Under the pieces are notes generated by a model. The model did no database searches. It was given only the letters and a program-made list of their open reading frames with translations, and was not told where the DNA came from. From contig NZ_BIFQ01000001.1 of the NCBI RefSeq assembly GCF_003967515.1, positions 3,348,001 through 3,412,000 on the forward strand: a stretch of 64,000 nucleotides of DNA, read 5' to 3'. The DNA is from Dictyobacter aurantiacus (GTDB lineage Bacteria > Chloroflexota > Ktedonobacteria > Ktedonobacterales > Ktedonobacteraceae). This document shows positions 8,784 to 19,790 of this stretch, piece by piece. The position numbers and the translations under genes are program-made. Within the stretch, counting starts at the first letter, position 1; each line of letters starts with the position of its first letter.

Positions 8784-9749
8784 ATGCGAAGAAAACAATT
8801 GTTCTGGCTGGCGGTGATCGGTGTGGTGCTGATTATGTTGCTGGTGCTGGTGATTGGCATCTATAAGACCGATTACGCGACCGATACTAATACGCTTGTG
8901 CCCTCCAGCGGGGCGGCTCACGATGCTTCCACTGAGAACAGCAATGGGGGACCCGAGCAGCAGAGTTTTCAGGTGAGCGAGCATGCCCAGTTGCTGATCA
9001 AGGGGCATAGTAGTGATATTAATGTGCGCCGTGGAGCGACCAGCACGCTGGTGATTGTGGCGCGCAAGCATGGCACACCCAATCTGGGACCCGCCGCTGA
9101 TAATATCCATGTTCTCTATCATCAATCTTCTGATGCCCAGGGACACGACCACATTACCATCGATACCGATCCCGCTTTGAAGGATCTAGACTATGATGTG
9201 ACAGCCCCAGCGAGTGCCCAGGTACAGATCGAGATCACCAGTGGCGCGGTTGTCGTACAGGGTATCGCGGGCGCCAGTATCGATACCATCAATGGGAATC
9301 CGGATGTTGAGGATATTCAGGGTCCGGTCAAGGTTCATACTGAGAGCGGCGATGTGACGGCCCGCCATATCAACGGTCCCATGTCTCTGGAGGCTGGCAG
9401 TGGCTCAATCCATGCCAACGATGTCAATGGCCAACTGCAGGCGCTGACCCGCAGCGGCGATGTGCTGGTCAGCAGCGGCATCGTGCAGGGCCAGACGACC
9501 CTGAAGACCGATAACGGTTCCGTGCGCTTTGAAGGCTCGATGGACGGTAAGGGAAGCTATAATCTGGCGACCCATAGCGGTGACGTAGATCTAACGCTAC
9601 CCCGCAACGCTGCGTTCCAGCTCAATGCCACCACTGGATCGGGTGATGTCCATAATGAGTTTGGCAGCAGTCAGGTGGGCGCGGCACCCCAGGCGCATAT
9701 CACCGTCACCATCGGCCATGGGTCGGTCAATGTTGATAAGCTACCGTGA
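8784..9749 (+). CDS. Membrane-anchored DUF4097 (beta-helix) protein
   Basis: The 321-residue protein starts with a basic pair and a strong hydrophobic segment (LFWLAVIGVVLIMLLVLVIGI), a signal anchor. The rest (about 70-321) is a repetitive beta-strand region with recurring SGDV/SGSI/NGSV turns (ESGDVTARHING, GSGSIHANDVNG, RSGDVLVSSG, DNGSVRFEG, HSGDVDLTLP, GSGDVHNEFG). That pattern is typical of DUF4097, a right-handed beta-helix family of unknown biochemical role often found near envelope-stress genes. The propeller-like repeats face the outside of the cell. No linked regulator is adjacent. The ribosome binding site is weak (GGATGAT). Confidence 0.8.
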   Translation: MRRKQLFWLAVIGVVLIMLLVLVIGIYKTDYATDTNTLVPSSGAAHDASTENSNGGPEQQSFQVSEHAQLLIKGHSSDINVRRGATSTLVIVARKHGTPNLGPAADNIHVLYHQSSDAQGHDHITIDTDPALKDLDYDVTAPASAQVQIEITSGAVVVQGIAGASIDTINGNPDVEDIQGPVKVHTESGDVTARHINGPMSLEAGSGSIHANDVNGQLQALTRSGDVLVSSGIVQGQTTLKTDNGSVRFEGSMDGKGSYNLATHSGDVDLTLPRNAAFQLNATTGSGDVHNEFGSSQVGAAPQAHITVTIGHGSVNVDKLP

Positions 9750-9758
9750 CCCTGTTTG

Positions 9759-10472
9759 TCAAGGAGAATTCGGATCCTCCTTGATGGGGTTCCAGAGTGG
9801 GTAGGGGATGCCTGCCAGGCGATTGATGGCGATCGCCTGCAGGGTAAGCAGGCCAACCGCGATCATGAGCAGGATCAGCTGTGGCGGTTTGGTCAGAATA
9901 CCTAATGAGACGATCAATGTCGTCGCGCCCGCCGGTGGATGGGGTGATTTAAAAAGGACCATCAGGCCCGCCGTCAGACCCAGCGAGAGGGCGGCGGCGA
10001 TGACGCGTGGCCAGGACATGCCTACGCTCAGAGCGGGACCGGCGGCCGTCAGTCCCGTGAGCACCAGGCTGAGATAGCCCGCCAGTACGCCGATGGCGTG
10101 CCCAATGATGGTATTGCGTGGCGATGCACTGGGCGCGCGCGGCGTATAGAAGAAAAGAAACGCTGTGGGTCCCAACGAAGGGAAGATAAAGGGCGAACTC
10201 GTGATCAGTGCCAGGATCGACATGATGCCGATGCTGATGCAGCCGTTGATAAAGCTGAATATGGCCAGCACAGGGACCCTGGCATAGTGTTGCTCCAGTG
10301 AGGACAGGCGTAGCCGCGCGAACAGTCCTTTGAGGATATCTGACATCTCACCGCCGATGGGATGTTCTGCGTCTATGCGGCTATAGCCCCATCCGTGTTT
10401 GTTTACAGGCCTCTCTGGCAAATCACTCACAGTACTTCTTGTAGCTCTTCGCGTATCTCTTTCTGGCTCCAT
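9759..10472 (-). CDS. HPP-family integral membrane protein
   Basis: The protein has about four to six hydrophobic segments (VPVLAIFSFINGCISIGIM, FIFPSLGPTAFLFFY, IIGHAIGVLAGYLSLVL, LGLTAGLMVLF, LILLMIAVGLLTLQAIAI) and the signature SPHPPAGATT that names the family. Some HPP proteins of plants and cyanobacteria move nitrite across membranes. It lies next to a nitrate-reductase-like operon, which makes nitrite transport a reasonable hypothesis but not a demonstrated one. The start at 10472 has GGAG six bases upstream; an ATG four codons earlier (10484) has none. It ends 10 bp from the convergent DUF4097 gene. A perfect inverted repeat upstream may give it separate control. Confidence 0.85.
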   Translation of the reverse strand: MEPERDTRRATRSTVSDLPERPVNKHGWGYSRIDAEHPIGGEMSDILKGLFARLRLSSLEQHYARVPVLAIFSFINGCISIGIMSILALITSSPFIFPSLGPTAFLFFYTPRAPSASPRNTIIGHAIGVLAGYLSLVLTGLTAAGPALSVGMSWPRVIAAALSLGLTAGLMVLFKSPHPPAGATTLIVSLGILTKPPQLILLMIAVGLLTLQAIAINRLAGIPYPLWNPIKEDPNSP

Positions 10473-10491
10473 TCTCCACTCCATTTACAAA

Positions 10492-10509
10492 AAGAAGAAA
10501 GTTCTTCTT
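10492..10509. promoter_or_regulatory. Perfect inverted repeat AAGAAGAA-AG-TTCTTCTT
   Basis: An 8-bp perfect dyad with a two-base spacer lies 20 bp before the HPP start, between it and the upstream small membrane-protein gene. Its A/G-rich arms are not terminator-like. An operator is possible; the binding protein is unknown. Confidence 0.4.
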
Positions 10510-10557
10510 ATTTCCACTGCGGTGACATAAAAAAGGATACACTGATGGTAAGGTCTT

Positions 10558-10881
10558 TTAACTCCCTTCAATGCGTCGACGGGGCCAGAAGGTGATCAAT
10601 AGGGCCAGCGCGAATATAGCGCCGCTGGCAAGGGCCAGCCAGCCCAGATTGGCGGTGCGTCCCGAAAGCAGCTCGTATAGTGCGTCGGTAACGAGCCAGA
10701 GCTGCGCGATCACGATCATGGCCAGCAGGAAGACCTGGGCCTGCACGATGGCGATTCGCCCCTCCAGGCCCAGAAAATTGGGCCCTGGTATGGGTCCACG
10801 GGGTCCGACCGGTGGTCGCTGGACCGGAGGATCATCGGGATTGGCTTTGTGGAAGTGCCGGACTGAATCATGGCTGCTCAT
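10558..10881 (-). CDS. Small two-helix membrane protein of the redox operon
   Basis: This 107-residue protein has a proline-rich N-terminus (PPVQRPPVGPRGPIPGPNF) and two membrane helices (VQAQVFLLAMIVIAQLWLVTD and LGWLALASGAIFALALLITF), followed by the basic end WPRRRIEGS. I do not recognise a characterised family. Its start overlaps the stop of the Rieske gene by 4 bp (ATGA), so the two are translationally coupled. It may be an accessory or assembly subunit of the membrane redox complex. Confidence 0.75.
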   Translation of the reverse strand: MSSHDSVRHFHKANPDDPPVQRPPVGPRGPIPGPNFLGLEGRIAIVQAQVFLLAMIVIAQLWLVTDALYELLSGRTANLGWLALASGAIFALALLITFWPRRRIEGS

Positions 10882-11423
10882 CGCTCTATCTCCTTGATGG
10901 CATAGATCATCCCCTCGTGCCGGGCCAGCTGTATCAATGGCAGGGGGCGTGTCGGTGGACCCGCCAGCACGTTGCCGTTGGCCGCGTCGAAGTAGCCCTC
11001 ATGACAGGGACAGTGCAGCTTGCCATCGCCCTGGTAGAGGACCGCGCACGACAGATGGGTGCAGACGTCGCTGTATGCCACCAGGCCATGGCCCGGCAGA
11101 TTGATCAGGATACCCTGTGTGTACTGGTCTGGATAGTTAAAGACCTTCCATTGATGTTCCGCCAGCTCCCCGTCTTTCGCGATGGGGATGGCGGTCGTAT
11201 TAGGATCTTTTGGGAGTGCGCCCAGGATGGCGATCGCTCCCGTGGCCGCGAAGAGCGCGCCAGAGCCCGCCAGGAGGAAGCGCAGCGTGTCGCGCCGCGT
11301 TACAATCTCGTCCTCGTTCCAGGGATAGGGAAACTCTTTGCGCCACTCCTCTTCAACCGTTCTGGGTGGTAGCGCTACTTCTTCGTCGGCCGCTCGGGCC
11401 GGCTGGCCCATTTCTTTCACCAT
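10878..11423 (-). CDS. Rieske [2Fe-2S] protein, membrane anchored
   Basis: The two Rieske boxes are CTHLSC (Cys121, His123; Cys126 for the disulfide) and CPCHEG (Cys138, His141; Cys140 for the disulfide), numbered from the start used here. Before them lies a single hydrophobic segment preceded by a twin arginine (TRRDTLRFLLAGSGALF), which looks like a Tat-type uncleaved signal anchor. The cluster domain would then be on the outer face. The start at 11423 has a strong AGAAGGAG; the ATG at 11444 is the alternative. No cytochrome b of a bc complex is adjacent. The Rieske protein sits in an operon with a molybdoenzyme, a ferredoxin and a NarI-like subunit, so it is probably one link of that electron chain. 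Confidence 0.93.
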   Translation of the reverse strand: MVKEMGQPARAADEEVALPPRTVEEEWRKEFPYPWNEDEIVTRRDTLRFLLAGSGALFAATGAIAILGALPKDPNTTAIPIAKDGELAEHQWKVFNYPDQYTQGILINLPGHGLVAYSDVCTHLSCAVLYQGDGKLHCPCHEGYFDAANGNVLAGPPTRPLPLIQLARHEGMIYAIKEIER

Positions 11424-11464
11424 ATGCAATGCTCCTTCTGCCATCTCTTAAAACTCTTTAAAGG

Positions 11465-12232
11465 CTAGCTCTCACTTCGTGCTGGTACAGGTGTAGGAGT
11501 GGGTGTAGGCGAGAGCGGTTGCCGTGGCGTCCATGGTTCAGGCGGTATCTTGCGCTGTGGAATGTCGGCCGTCTCCGCGTCGACCCAGGTGTCCGCGTGC
11601 TGATTGGCGGTCGCGGCTGGTAGATCCATGTGCAGGCCCATATCGGCCTGTTCAACCAGTGCCATCAGATCCAGTTCGTTCTCTTCCTCACGCAGGGTGA
11701 CATAATTGCGCGTCTGGACGCGCTGGCGGCCGAAATAGAAGGTATTGACCGGTTTGGCGCCCTGCTGACCGCGTCCGGCCGCCAGCCATTCCTCGTAGGT
11801 TCCATAGAAAAGGGCCTGCGTGGGGCAGACGGTGGCGCACATCGGACCCTTGCCCTGGCTGGTGCGATCGTAGCAGAGGTTGCACTTCTGCATATAGTGT
11901 CCGGCGCGATGGAACTTGGGGACACCAAAGGGACAGGCGTAGCCACAGTTTTCACAGTAGATGCAGCGCGTCTCGTCCGCCGATTGCACCACCCCATCGG
12001 GACTGACCAGGATCGCCTGGGCGGGACAGACCTGCGCGCAGGGGGCCAGTGGGTCCTCACAGTGCATACAGAGCGTCGGTGATGAGGCCACCGTATTGTG
12101 CCGCTCGACATAATCGATATAGATCATGCTCTCGCCCTTGTGGGTATCGCACTCGCGGCAGGCCGCCACGCATGAACGGCAGCCGATGCAGCGTGAGGGA
12201 TCCAGAAAAATTCTCTTTATCGATTCAGCCAT
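11465..12232 (-). CDS. Four-cluster [4Fe-4S] ferredoxin subunit (HybA/FdnH/NarH-like)
   Basis: Four Cys groups are visible: RCIGCRSCVAAC (15, 18, 21, 25), CMHCEDPLAPCAQVC (55, 58, 65, 69), CIYCENCGYAC (90, 93, 96, 100) and CNLC plus CATVC (117, 120, 132, 136). These sixteen cysteines can hold four cubane clusters, the standard electron-transfer subunit of molybdopterin oxidoreductases. The last 90 residues are charged and end in a Pro/Thr-rich tail (PLSPTPTPTPVP). No signal peptide is present. The gene lies 15 bp downstream of the catalytic subunit gene, so both are parts of one complex. Confidence 0.93.
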   Translation of the reverse strand: MAESIKRIFLDPSRCIGCRSCVAACRECDTHKGESMIYIDYVERHNTVASSPTLCMHCEDPLAPCAQVCPAQAILVSPDGVVQSADETRCIYCENCGYACPFGVPKFHRAGHYMQKCNLCYDRTSQGKGPMCATVCPTQALFYGTYEEWLAAGRGQQGAKPVNTFYFGRQRVQTRNYVTLREEENELDLMALVEQADMGLHMDLPAATANQHADTWVDAETADIPQRKIPPEPWTPRQPLSPTPTPTPVPARSES

Positions 12233-12247
12233 ACTACTATCCTTTCT

Positions 12248-14539
12248 CTAACGCAGGACCGGGTTGGCTCTGGCCTGGGCCGAGGGCAGTTCGTGCCGCT
12301 TCCGACCCGCTTCCAGCAAGGCCTGTGTATCCTCATCGTTGGCCCAGTCTGGCTTCTGGGCTGCGCGCGTCGCCGAGACCGCGCACACTTTGTACTCTGG
12401 TATCTTCATCATCGGTTCCAGCACGGGATTGGTGAGCTGGTTGACGGCCTGCGTATGTCCATAGTGGTATGGGATGAACAGGGTATCGGGCCGGATCGAG
12501 CGTACAACCAGCGCCGGGGCGGTCAGTTCGCCGCGCCGGGAGCGTACCGTGACCCAGTCGCCATCAATCACGCCCAGACGCTGCGCCATCTGCTCGTGCA
12601 TCTCCACCCATGGATAGGGCGCTTGCGCCTTGAGAAATGGCACGCGCCGCGTCTGGTTACCGGACAGATAATGATAGATGACGCGTCCCGTCGTCAGCAC
12701 CAGTGGATACTCCTCGTCTGGTTCCTCAGCAGGCGGCACATAGGTGATGGGATGGAAGCGTGCTTTCCCGTCTGGAAAACCGAATCGCTGTTCATACAGG
12801 CGTGGTGTGCCGGGATGGTCCAGGTCCGGACAGGGCCAGAACACGCCATTCTGGGCATCGATCTTCTCATACGTGATACCCCAGTAGTCTGACTTCGCGC
12901 CCCGCGTGCACAGGCGCAGCTCGTTAAAGATGTCGCGTGGGGAATGGAAATCGAAGTACTGGCCTTTGCCCAACCGGCGTGCCAGGTCGCAGACGATCTC
13001 CCAGTCTCGCCGGGCCTCGCCCGGAGGCTCAACGGCCTTGTTATATTTGATCACGCGCCCCTCAAGGCTGGTAATAGTGCCTTCATCTTCCGCCCACGTG
13101 GTTCCCGGTAACACGATATCAGCCAGCTCCGCCGTCTCCGACAGGAAGAAATCGGTAACCACGAAGAGATCGAGTCCACGCAGGGCGCGCTCAACCGTAT
13201 GCTGGTCTGGCAATGAAACCATCGGATTTGAGCAGATCATAAAGCAGGCGCGAATCTCCTGGCGCAGCATGGCCGGGATCATAAGCGTGGCGGGATAGCC
13301 AGAGTGGGGGAGATCTTTCTCGTCGATGCCCCAGACCGAGCTGATGTAGGCGCGATCCTCTGGATTATCGACCTCGCGACAGCCGGGGAGCTGCGATGCC
13401 TTCTGTCCCATCTCGCGTCCACCCTGTCCATTGCCCTGCCCGGTCAAGGTGCCATAGCCAGCGCCGGGACGACCAAAGTTACCGGTGGCCAGGGCCAGGT
13501 TGGCCGCCGTCACCCCGTTATCCACGCCCTTACTCTGATGCTCCAGTCCACGCGCCGTATAGATCAGGGCCGCTTTAGCTCGCCCATACATGCGCGCGGC
13601 CTCAATGATCGCCTCTGGCTTCAGACCGCAGACACGGGCGACGCGCTCGGGTGGATACTGCTCAACCAGCGCCTTCGTTTCCTCCCAGCCCGTGGTGCGT
13701 TCGCGGATAAAGTCCTCGTCGATCAGGCCCTCTTTGATGATCACGTGCAGCATGCCATTGAGCAGGGCGGAATCGGTGCCTGAGCGCAGGGGAAGGAAGA
13801 TATCGGCCGTACGCGCGATGGGCGTCTGGCGGGGATCGGCCACGATGAGTTTGCAACCCTTGTCGCGCGCCTGCCAGAGATAGCTGGTGACGATGGGGAA
13901 GCATTCGCCGACATTGGCCCCGATGACAAAGATGCAATCGGCGTGCAGCATATCGCTAATGGGATTGGCGGCCCGATCGATGCCCAGCGAGCGCTCGTTG
14001 GCGCCGGTGGCTGAGGACATGCACAGGCGTCCATTATAATCTGTGTGGCGCGTCCCCACGGCTACGCGGGCGAATTTGCCCATCAGATAACACTTCTCGT
14101 TGGACATCGAGGAGCCGCTGTAGATGGACACCGTATCCTTGCCATACTGGTCCTGCAAGGCCCGAAAGCGGGTCGCGATCGTATCCAGCACCTCGTCCCA
14201 GCTGGCCCGCTCTAGCGGACTCTCTTTGCCGTGACGGCGCATCAGGGGATGTGTCAGGCGATCCGGGTGGTTGACCGTCTGATAGGCGGTCGATCCCTTT
14301 GGGCATAGCATACCGTGATTGAGTGGAAAGTCGGCGCGCGGCTCTACCCCGACTACTTTACCACGCGCCACTTTGAGATACATGCCGCACTGCACGCCGC
14401 AGTAGCAGCAATGCGTTGGCACGTAGCGATCGATCTGCTCGTCTGATTTCCAGGGCGTCGGCGATGGCTCTCCTGTATGATAGTCGAACACCTCGGCCTG
14501 GCGCTGGCGACGGCGAAAAATACCCTTATCTACACTCAT
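12248..14539 (-). CDS. Molybdopterin oxidoreductase catalytic subunit, nitrate-reductase-like
   Basis: The 763-residue protein begins with a [4Fe-4S] motif Cys44-x2-Cys47-x3-Cys51-x27-Cys79, followed by the bis-MGD molybdenum domains and the C-terminal molydop-binding domain (ITYVPPAEEPDEEYPLVLTTGRV). The likely molybdenum ligand is Cys173 in GRLCMSSATGANERSLG. This context resembles NasA/NarB/NapA nitrate reductases more than formate dehydrogenases, which have a Cys/Sec-His pair there. The N-terminus has no Tat signal, so the enzyme is probably cytoplasmic. The ferredoxin, Rieske and NarI-like partners imply membrane electron transfer. The substrate (nitrate or another oxyanion, or formate in reverse) is inferred from one motif only. 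Confidence 0.88.
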   Translation of the reverse strand: MSVDKGIFRRRQRQAEVFDYHTGEPSPTPWKSDEQIDRYVPTHCCYCGVQCGMYLKVARGKVVGVEPRADFPLNHGMLCPKGSTAYQTVNHPDRLTHPLMRRHGKESPLERASWDEVLDTIATRFRALQDQYGKDTVSIYSGSSMSNEKCYLMGKFARVAVGTRHTDYNGRLCMSSATGANERSLGIDRAANPISDMLHADCIFVIGANVGECFPIVTSYLWQARDKGCKLIVADPRQTPIARTADIFLPLRSGTDSALLNGMLHVIIKEGLIDEDFIRERTTGWEETKALVEQYPPERVARVCGLKPEAIIEAARMYGRAKAALIYTARGLEHQSKGVDNGVTAANLALATGNFGRPGAGYGTLTGQGNGQGGREMGQKASQLPGCREVDNPEDRAYISSVWGIDEKDLPHSGYPATLMIPAMLRQEIRACFMICSNPMVSLPDQHTVERALRGLDLFVVTDFFLSETAELADIVLPGTTWAEDEGTITSLEGRVIKYNKAVEPPGEARRDWEIVCDLARRLGKGQYFDFHSPRDIFNELRLCTRGAKSDYWGITYEKIDAQNGVFWPCPDLDHPGTPRLYEQRFGFPDGKARFHPITYVPPAEEPDEEYPLVLTTGRVIYHYLSGNQTRRVPFLKAQAPYPWVEMHEQMAQRLGVIDGDWVTVRSRRGELTAPALVVRSIRPDTLFIPYHYGHTQAVNQLTNPVLEPMMKIPEYKVCAVSATRAAQKPDWANDEDTQALLEAGRKRHELPSAQARANPVLR

Positions 14540-14570
14540 GGTTGTGTTTCCTTCTTATTGACCACTGCTA

Positions 14571-15755
14571 TTATAAAAATTGATTGCCCTCGCGTCCGAG
14601 TGCGGCCAGATTGGCCTGTGCCCGCATCACGCGTTTGCAGGAGGGACAGATATCCTGCCACCAGAGTGTGTTGATGACCTGCTCCTGCGCGGGCGTACTC
14701 TGAACCGGCGGCTCATCGCTGACCGTATCGAGTGCTGGCAGTGACTTCCCCAGACTATAATTCTCTCCCACCTCATTCAGCGTACGCTTGAGATCTTGAA
14801 TGAAGCGCGCGGGCGCGAATTCCTCGCCACAGCGCGCGCAGCGTTGCTGAACGGTACTCTCACCGGTGCGCCAGTAGAGCTCGATGCCCACCGTAGCGGG
14901 ACGCTCGATCAAGTGGAAGAACTTGCCAAACGGTAAGGAGATGAGCCACAGCACCACCACCGTCTCGTGGGTCAGCGAGATGTACCAGTAGTACGCGCCT
15001 CCCAGCCAGGTGCTATCGGCAGTCAACGCCACCCCCGTGATTACGATTGCCATCAGCAGGGCCAGCGGCACGATATCAAAGCGGAAGCGCTGTACCGTGA
15101 CCACCGCCAGGTCATGAAAGCGCCGATGGAAGGCCAGCACCAGTCCGACAAATAGCAGTGCCGCCGTGAAATCCAGCGCATGGATCACCATGAAGCCAAA
15201 CAGCGAATGCGATGGAAAGCTGAACAGACTGAAACCAAAGAACCAGATCTGATAGAGCCCGCTCGCGGTCTGCGTGAAGCGCAGCCAGCCAAAGGTCAGT
15301 GGAAAGGTAATCAGGCATGAGAGGATCACACCCCAGAAGATACACTGGTGTGTAATCCAGCGATAGAGGCCGCGCCTGCGAATAAATGTCTGCGCGAAGA
15401 GATCACCGATGGCTGCCGGTATCAGTACCGTATAGCGGCGGAAGTTGGCATAGGAGAGGAAGAGCTGCCAGCTCCTCCGCCAGTAGCGGCCCGTTGGTGG
15501 GCGGGCCAACCAGAAGGTATACTTGTATGTCACTGCTGCCGTGGCGAAGACCGTGGCGACCGCATAACCGATCAGGGCGGCATCAAACCAGTGGAAGCCA
15601 CGAGATCCCAGGGCGATCAATCCTATCAGTACCAGGGCGGCAACTATGCCGGCCCCGATTGAGAGCACGCGCAGCCGCTTGATCTCTTTTCGCGGAGACT
15701 GCCGTACTGGCTCTACGGGTCTTTGCTCCCGGGAATGAGACAGAGAATGTTCCAC
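14571..15755 (-). CDS. NarI-like membrane cytochrome b subunit with a C-terminal zinc-ribbon-like region
   Basis: The 394-residue protein has about six membrane helices between residues 30 and 280. Histidines lie within or near them (WITHQCIFWG, FPSHSLFGFMVIHALDF, LTHETVVVLWLISLPFGKFFHLIE). The last pattern, His-x(14)-Lys-x2-His near the end of a helix, resembles the haem-binding gamma subunits of nitrate reductase and heterodisulfide reductase. Two CxxC pairs in the soluble C-terminus (CARCGEEF and CPSCKRV) may bind zinc or a cluster. It is the first gene of the minus-strand redox operon. A GTG start with GGGAGG upstream is used. Haem binding is inferred. Confidence 0.78.
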   Translation of the reverse strand: MEHSLSHSREQRPVEPVRQSPRKEIKRLRVLSIGAGIVAALVLIGLIALGSRGFHWFDAALIGYAVATVFATAAVTYKYTFWLARPPTGRYWRRSWQLFLSYANFRRYTVLIPAAIGDLFAQTFIRRRGLYRWITHQCIFWGVILSCLITFPLTFGWLRFTQTASGLYQIWFFGFSLFSFPSHSLFGFMVIHALDFTAALLFVGLVLAFHRRFHDLAVVTVQRFRFDIVPLALLMAIVITGVALTADSTWLGGAYYWYISLTHETVVVLWLISLPFGKFFHLIERPATVGIELYWRTGESTVQQRCARCGEEFAPARFIQDLKRTLNEVGENYSLGKSLPALDTVSDEPPVQSTPAQEQVINTLWWQDICPSCKRVMRAQANLAALGREGNQFL

Positions 15756-15921
15756 GTTTCGTTATCCTCCCATCAAAAAACGCCGAAAAAAACGTCTGTG
15801 AATATCGTAACACGATGTTGATCGATAAAACAAGCCATTGCTTGCTTGTCTGCCTGGGAGACGGTTGATCTACCTGTCGTTGCGCTTCCGGCCTGGCCGC
15901 CGTAAGGATAGTCACGAAGCG

Positions 15922-15955
15922 CAAGCGGCCTCTTCTTTTGTGAGGAGGCCGCTTG
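15922..15955 (-). terminator. Hairpin downstream of the DUF308 gene
   Basis: An 11-bp perfect stem (CAAGCGGCCTC with GAGGCCGCTTG) and 12-base loop lie 20 bp after the stop of the minus-strand DUF308 gene. No T run follows. It also precedes the redox operon and could sit in that leader region. Confidence 0.55.
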
Positions 15956-15975
15956 TGCAGTAGCATATACCGGCG

Positions 15976-16554
15976 TTAAATCACGGATGGTCGCGGTGCC
16001 GTTAGTTCAGGCTGCTTCTTCAGGCGGAACGCGCCAAACAGAGCAATGATGCCGCCGATCAGGGCGAAGATACCGACGACCAGGGGCAGAACTATGGCAG
16101 CGGATAGTGGTGAGAATAACAGGACGATACCCAGAAGAATATTGATGATACCTAACATTACGGCAGCCACGCCACCACCGCTGAAGCCCTGGATCAGCTC
16201 GACGGCGCCAACGATCAGCGCCTGTACCGCCAGGCAGATAACGATCAGCGTGGGAATCATCAGGGCGCTCCACAATGGATGGCGGACGACGGCGAGGCCG
16301 GCCAGCACGCCCAGGATGCCAATAACCAGCTTCCATCCCCACTGTGTCTTATCCACGAAGATGCTGACAAAGCTGAGGATGCCGCCGATGAGCCAGTACC
16401 AGCCCAGGACCTGCACCAGCACCAGGGTGGTCATGGCGGGTGAGAATAAGAGTAACAGACCTACAATAATTAACGCGATACCTTCCATCATCGCTATCCA
16501 CCAGGGGATAGCTGTGTACGTTCTTGATGACATACCCGGGATTTGAGTATCCAT
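15976..16554 (-). CDS. DUF308/HdeD-family membrane protein
   Basis: The 192-residue protein consists of six evenly spaced hydrophobic segments (IAMMEGIALIIVGLLLLFSP, LVLVQVLGWYWLIGGILSF, KLVIGILGVLAGLAVV, ALMIPTLIVICLAVQALI, AVMLGIINILLGIVLLFSP, IVLPLVVGIFALIGGIIALF), the duplicated three-helix pattern of DUF308. HdeD of enteric bacteria belongs to this family and is linked with acid stress; the biochemical role is unknown. AAGGAG stands nine bases before the start. It is flanked by hairpins on both sides and is probably a single-gene unit. Confidence 0.88.
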   Translation of the reverse strand: MDTQIPGMSSRTYTAIPWWIAMMEGIALIIVGLLLLFSPAMTTLVLVQVLGWYWLIGGILSFVSIFVDKTQWGWKLVIGILGVLAGLAVVRHPLWSALMIPTLIVICLAVQALIVGAVELIQGFSGGGVAAVMLGIINILLGIVLLFSPLSAAIVLPLVVGIFALIGGIIALFGAFRLKKQPELTAPRPSVI

Positions 16555-16670
16555 AATTAACGTCTCCTTGCTTTGGAACGACGAAGGCTGGAAAGCATGC
16601 CTTTAATTGAGAATAACTGATAGGTGTCCCGGTAGGGGTCATCCAAAAGACGGAAGCAGGAGGAGGATTC

Positions 16671-16721
16671 TAGAAAGAGAAGCCCCCTGTGCGCGTCGCG
16701 CACAGGGGGCTTCTCTTTCTA
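16671..16721 (-). terminator. 24-bp perfect hairpin terminating ppdK
   Basis: The left arm (16671-16694) and right arm (16698-16721) are perfect complements with loop GTC. In the minus direction it follows the ppdK stop by 13 bp. A stem this long is far beyond an ordinary intrinsic terminator. Confidence 0.75.
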
Positions 16722-16734
16722 AAACAATACGCTT

Positions 16735-19515
<2,781 letters not shown>

Positions 19516-19550
19516 GAAAACTTCCTCCAACTAAAATGTTGTGGGCTAAC

Positions 19551-19768
19551 ATGAGTTATCCTGAACTTTTTCAAAAGTTCCCAAAACCAGGGGTGCAGGG
19601 CGAGCATGCCGGGGGCATGCTAAACTCCCTGCCGGGGTGTGGGGACTTGAGCATGCTCCCAGCATGCTCGCCCACACCCCGGCTGGAGGGCTGGCCGCCC
19701 TCCAGCACCTCCCGCTTTGGGAGCGCAGAACCTGTTTTTCGGATTTTCAGAAATCCAGGATGACTCAT
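19551..19768 (-). repeat. MITE-like palindromic element, copy 2 (218 bp, reverse orientation)
   Basis: This is the reverse-oriented homologue of the element at 1942-2138. Its ends are ATGAGTTATCCTG and CAGGATGACTCAT, with the GAACTTTT/AAAAGTTC hairpin now on the left and GGATTTTC/GAAATCC on the right. It carries the 10-bp palindrome (19682-19691 with 19697-19706) and GAGCATGCT-CCC-AGCATGCTC (19649-19669). It is 21 bp longer because of an extra GCATGC-type hairpin near 19612-19621. Relative to copy 1 the 10-bp stem has an A-T pair flipped to T-A, that is, changed in both arms. Confidence 0.85.
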
Positions 19769-19790
19769 ATAAGGTAGAAATAACGAATGA

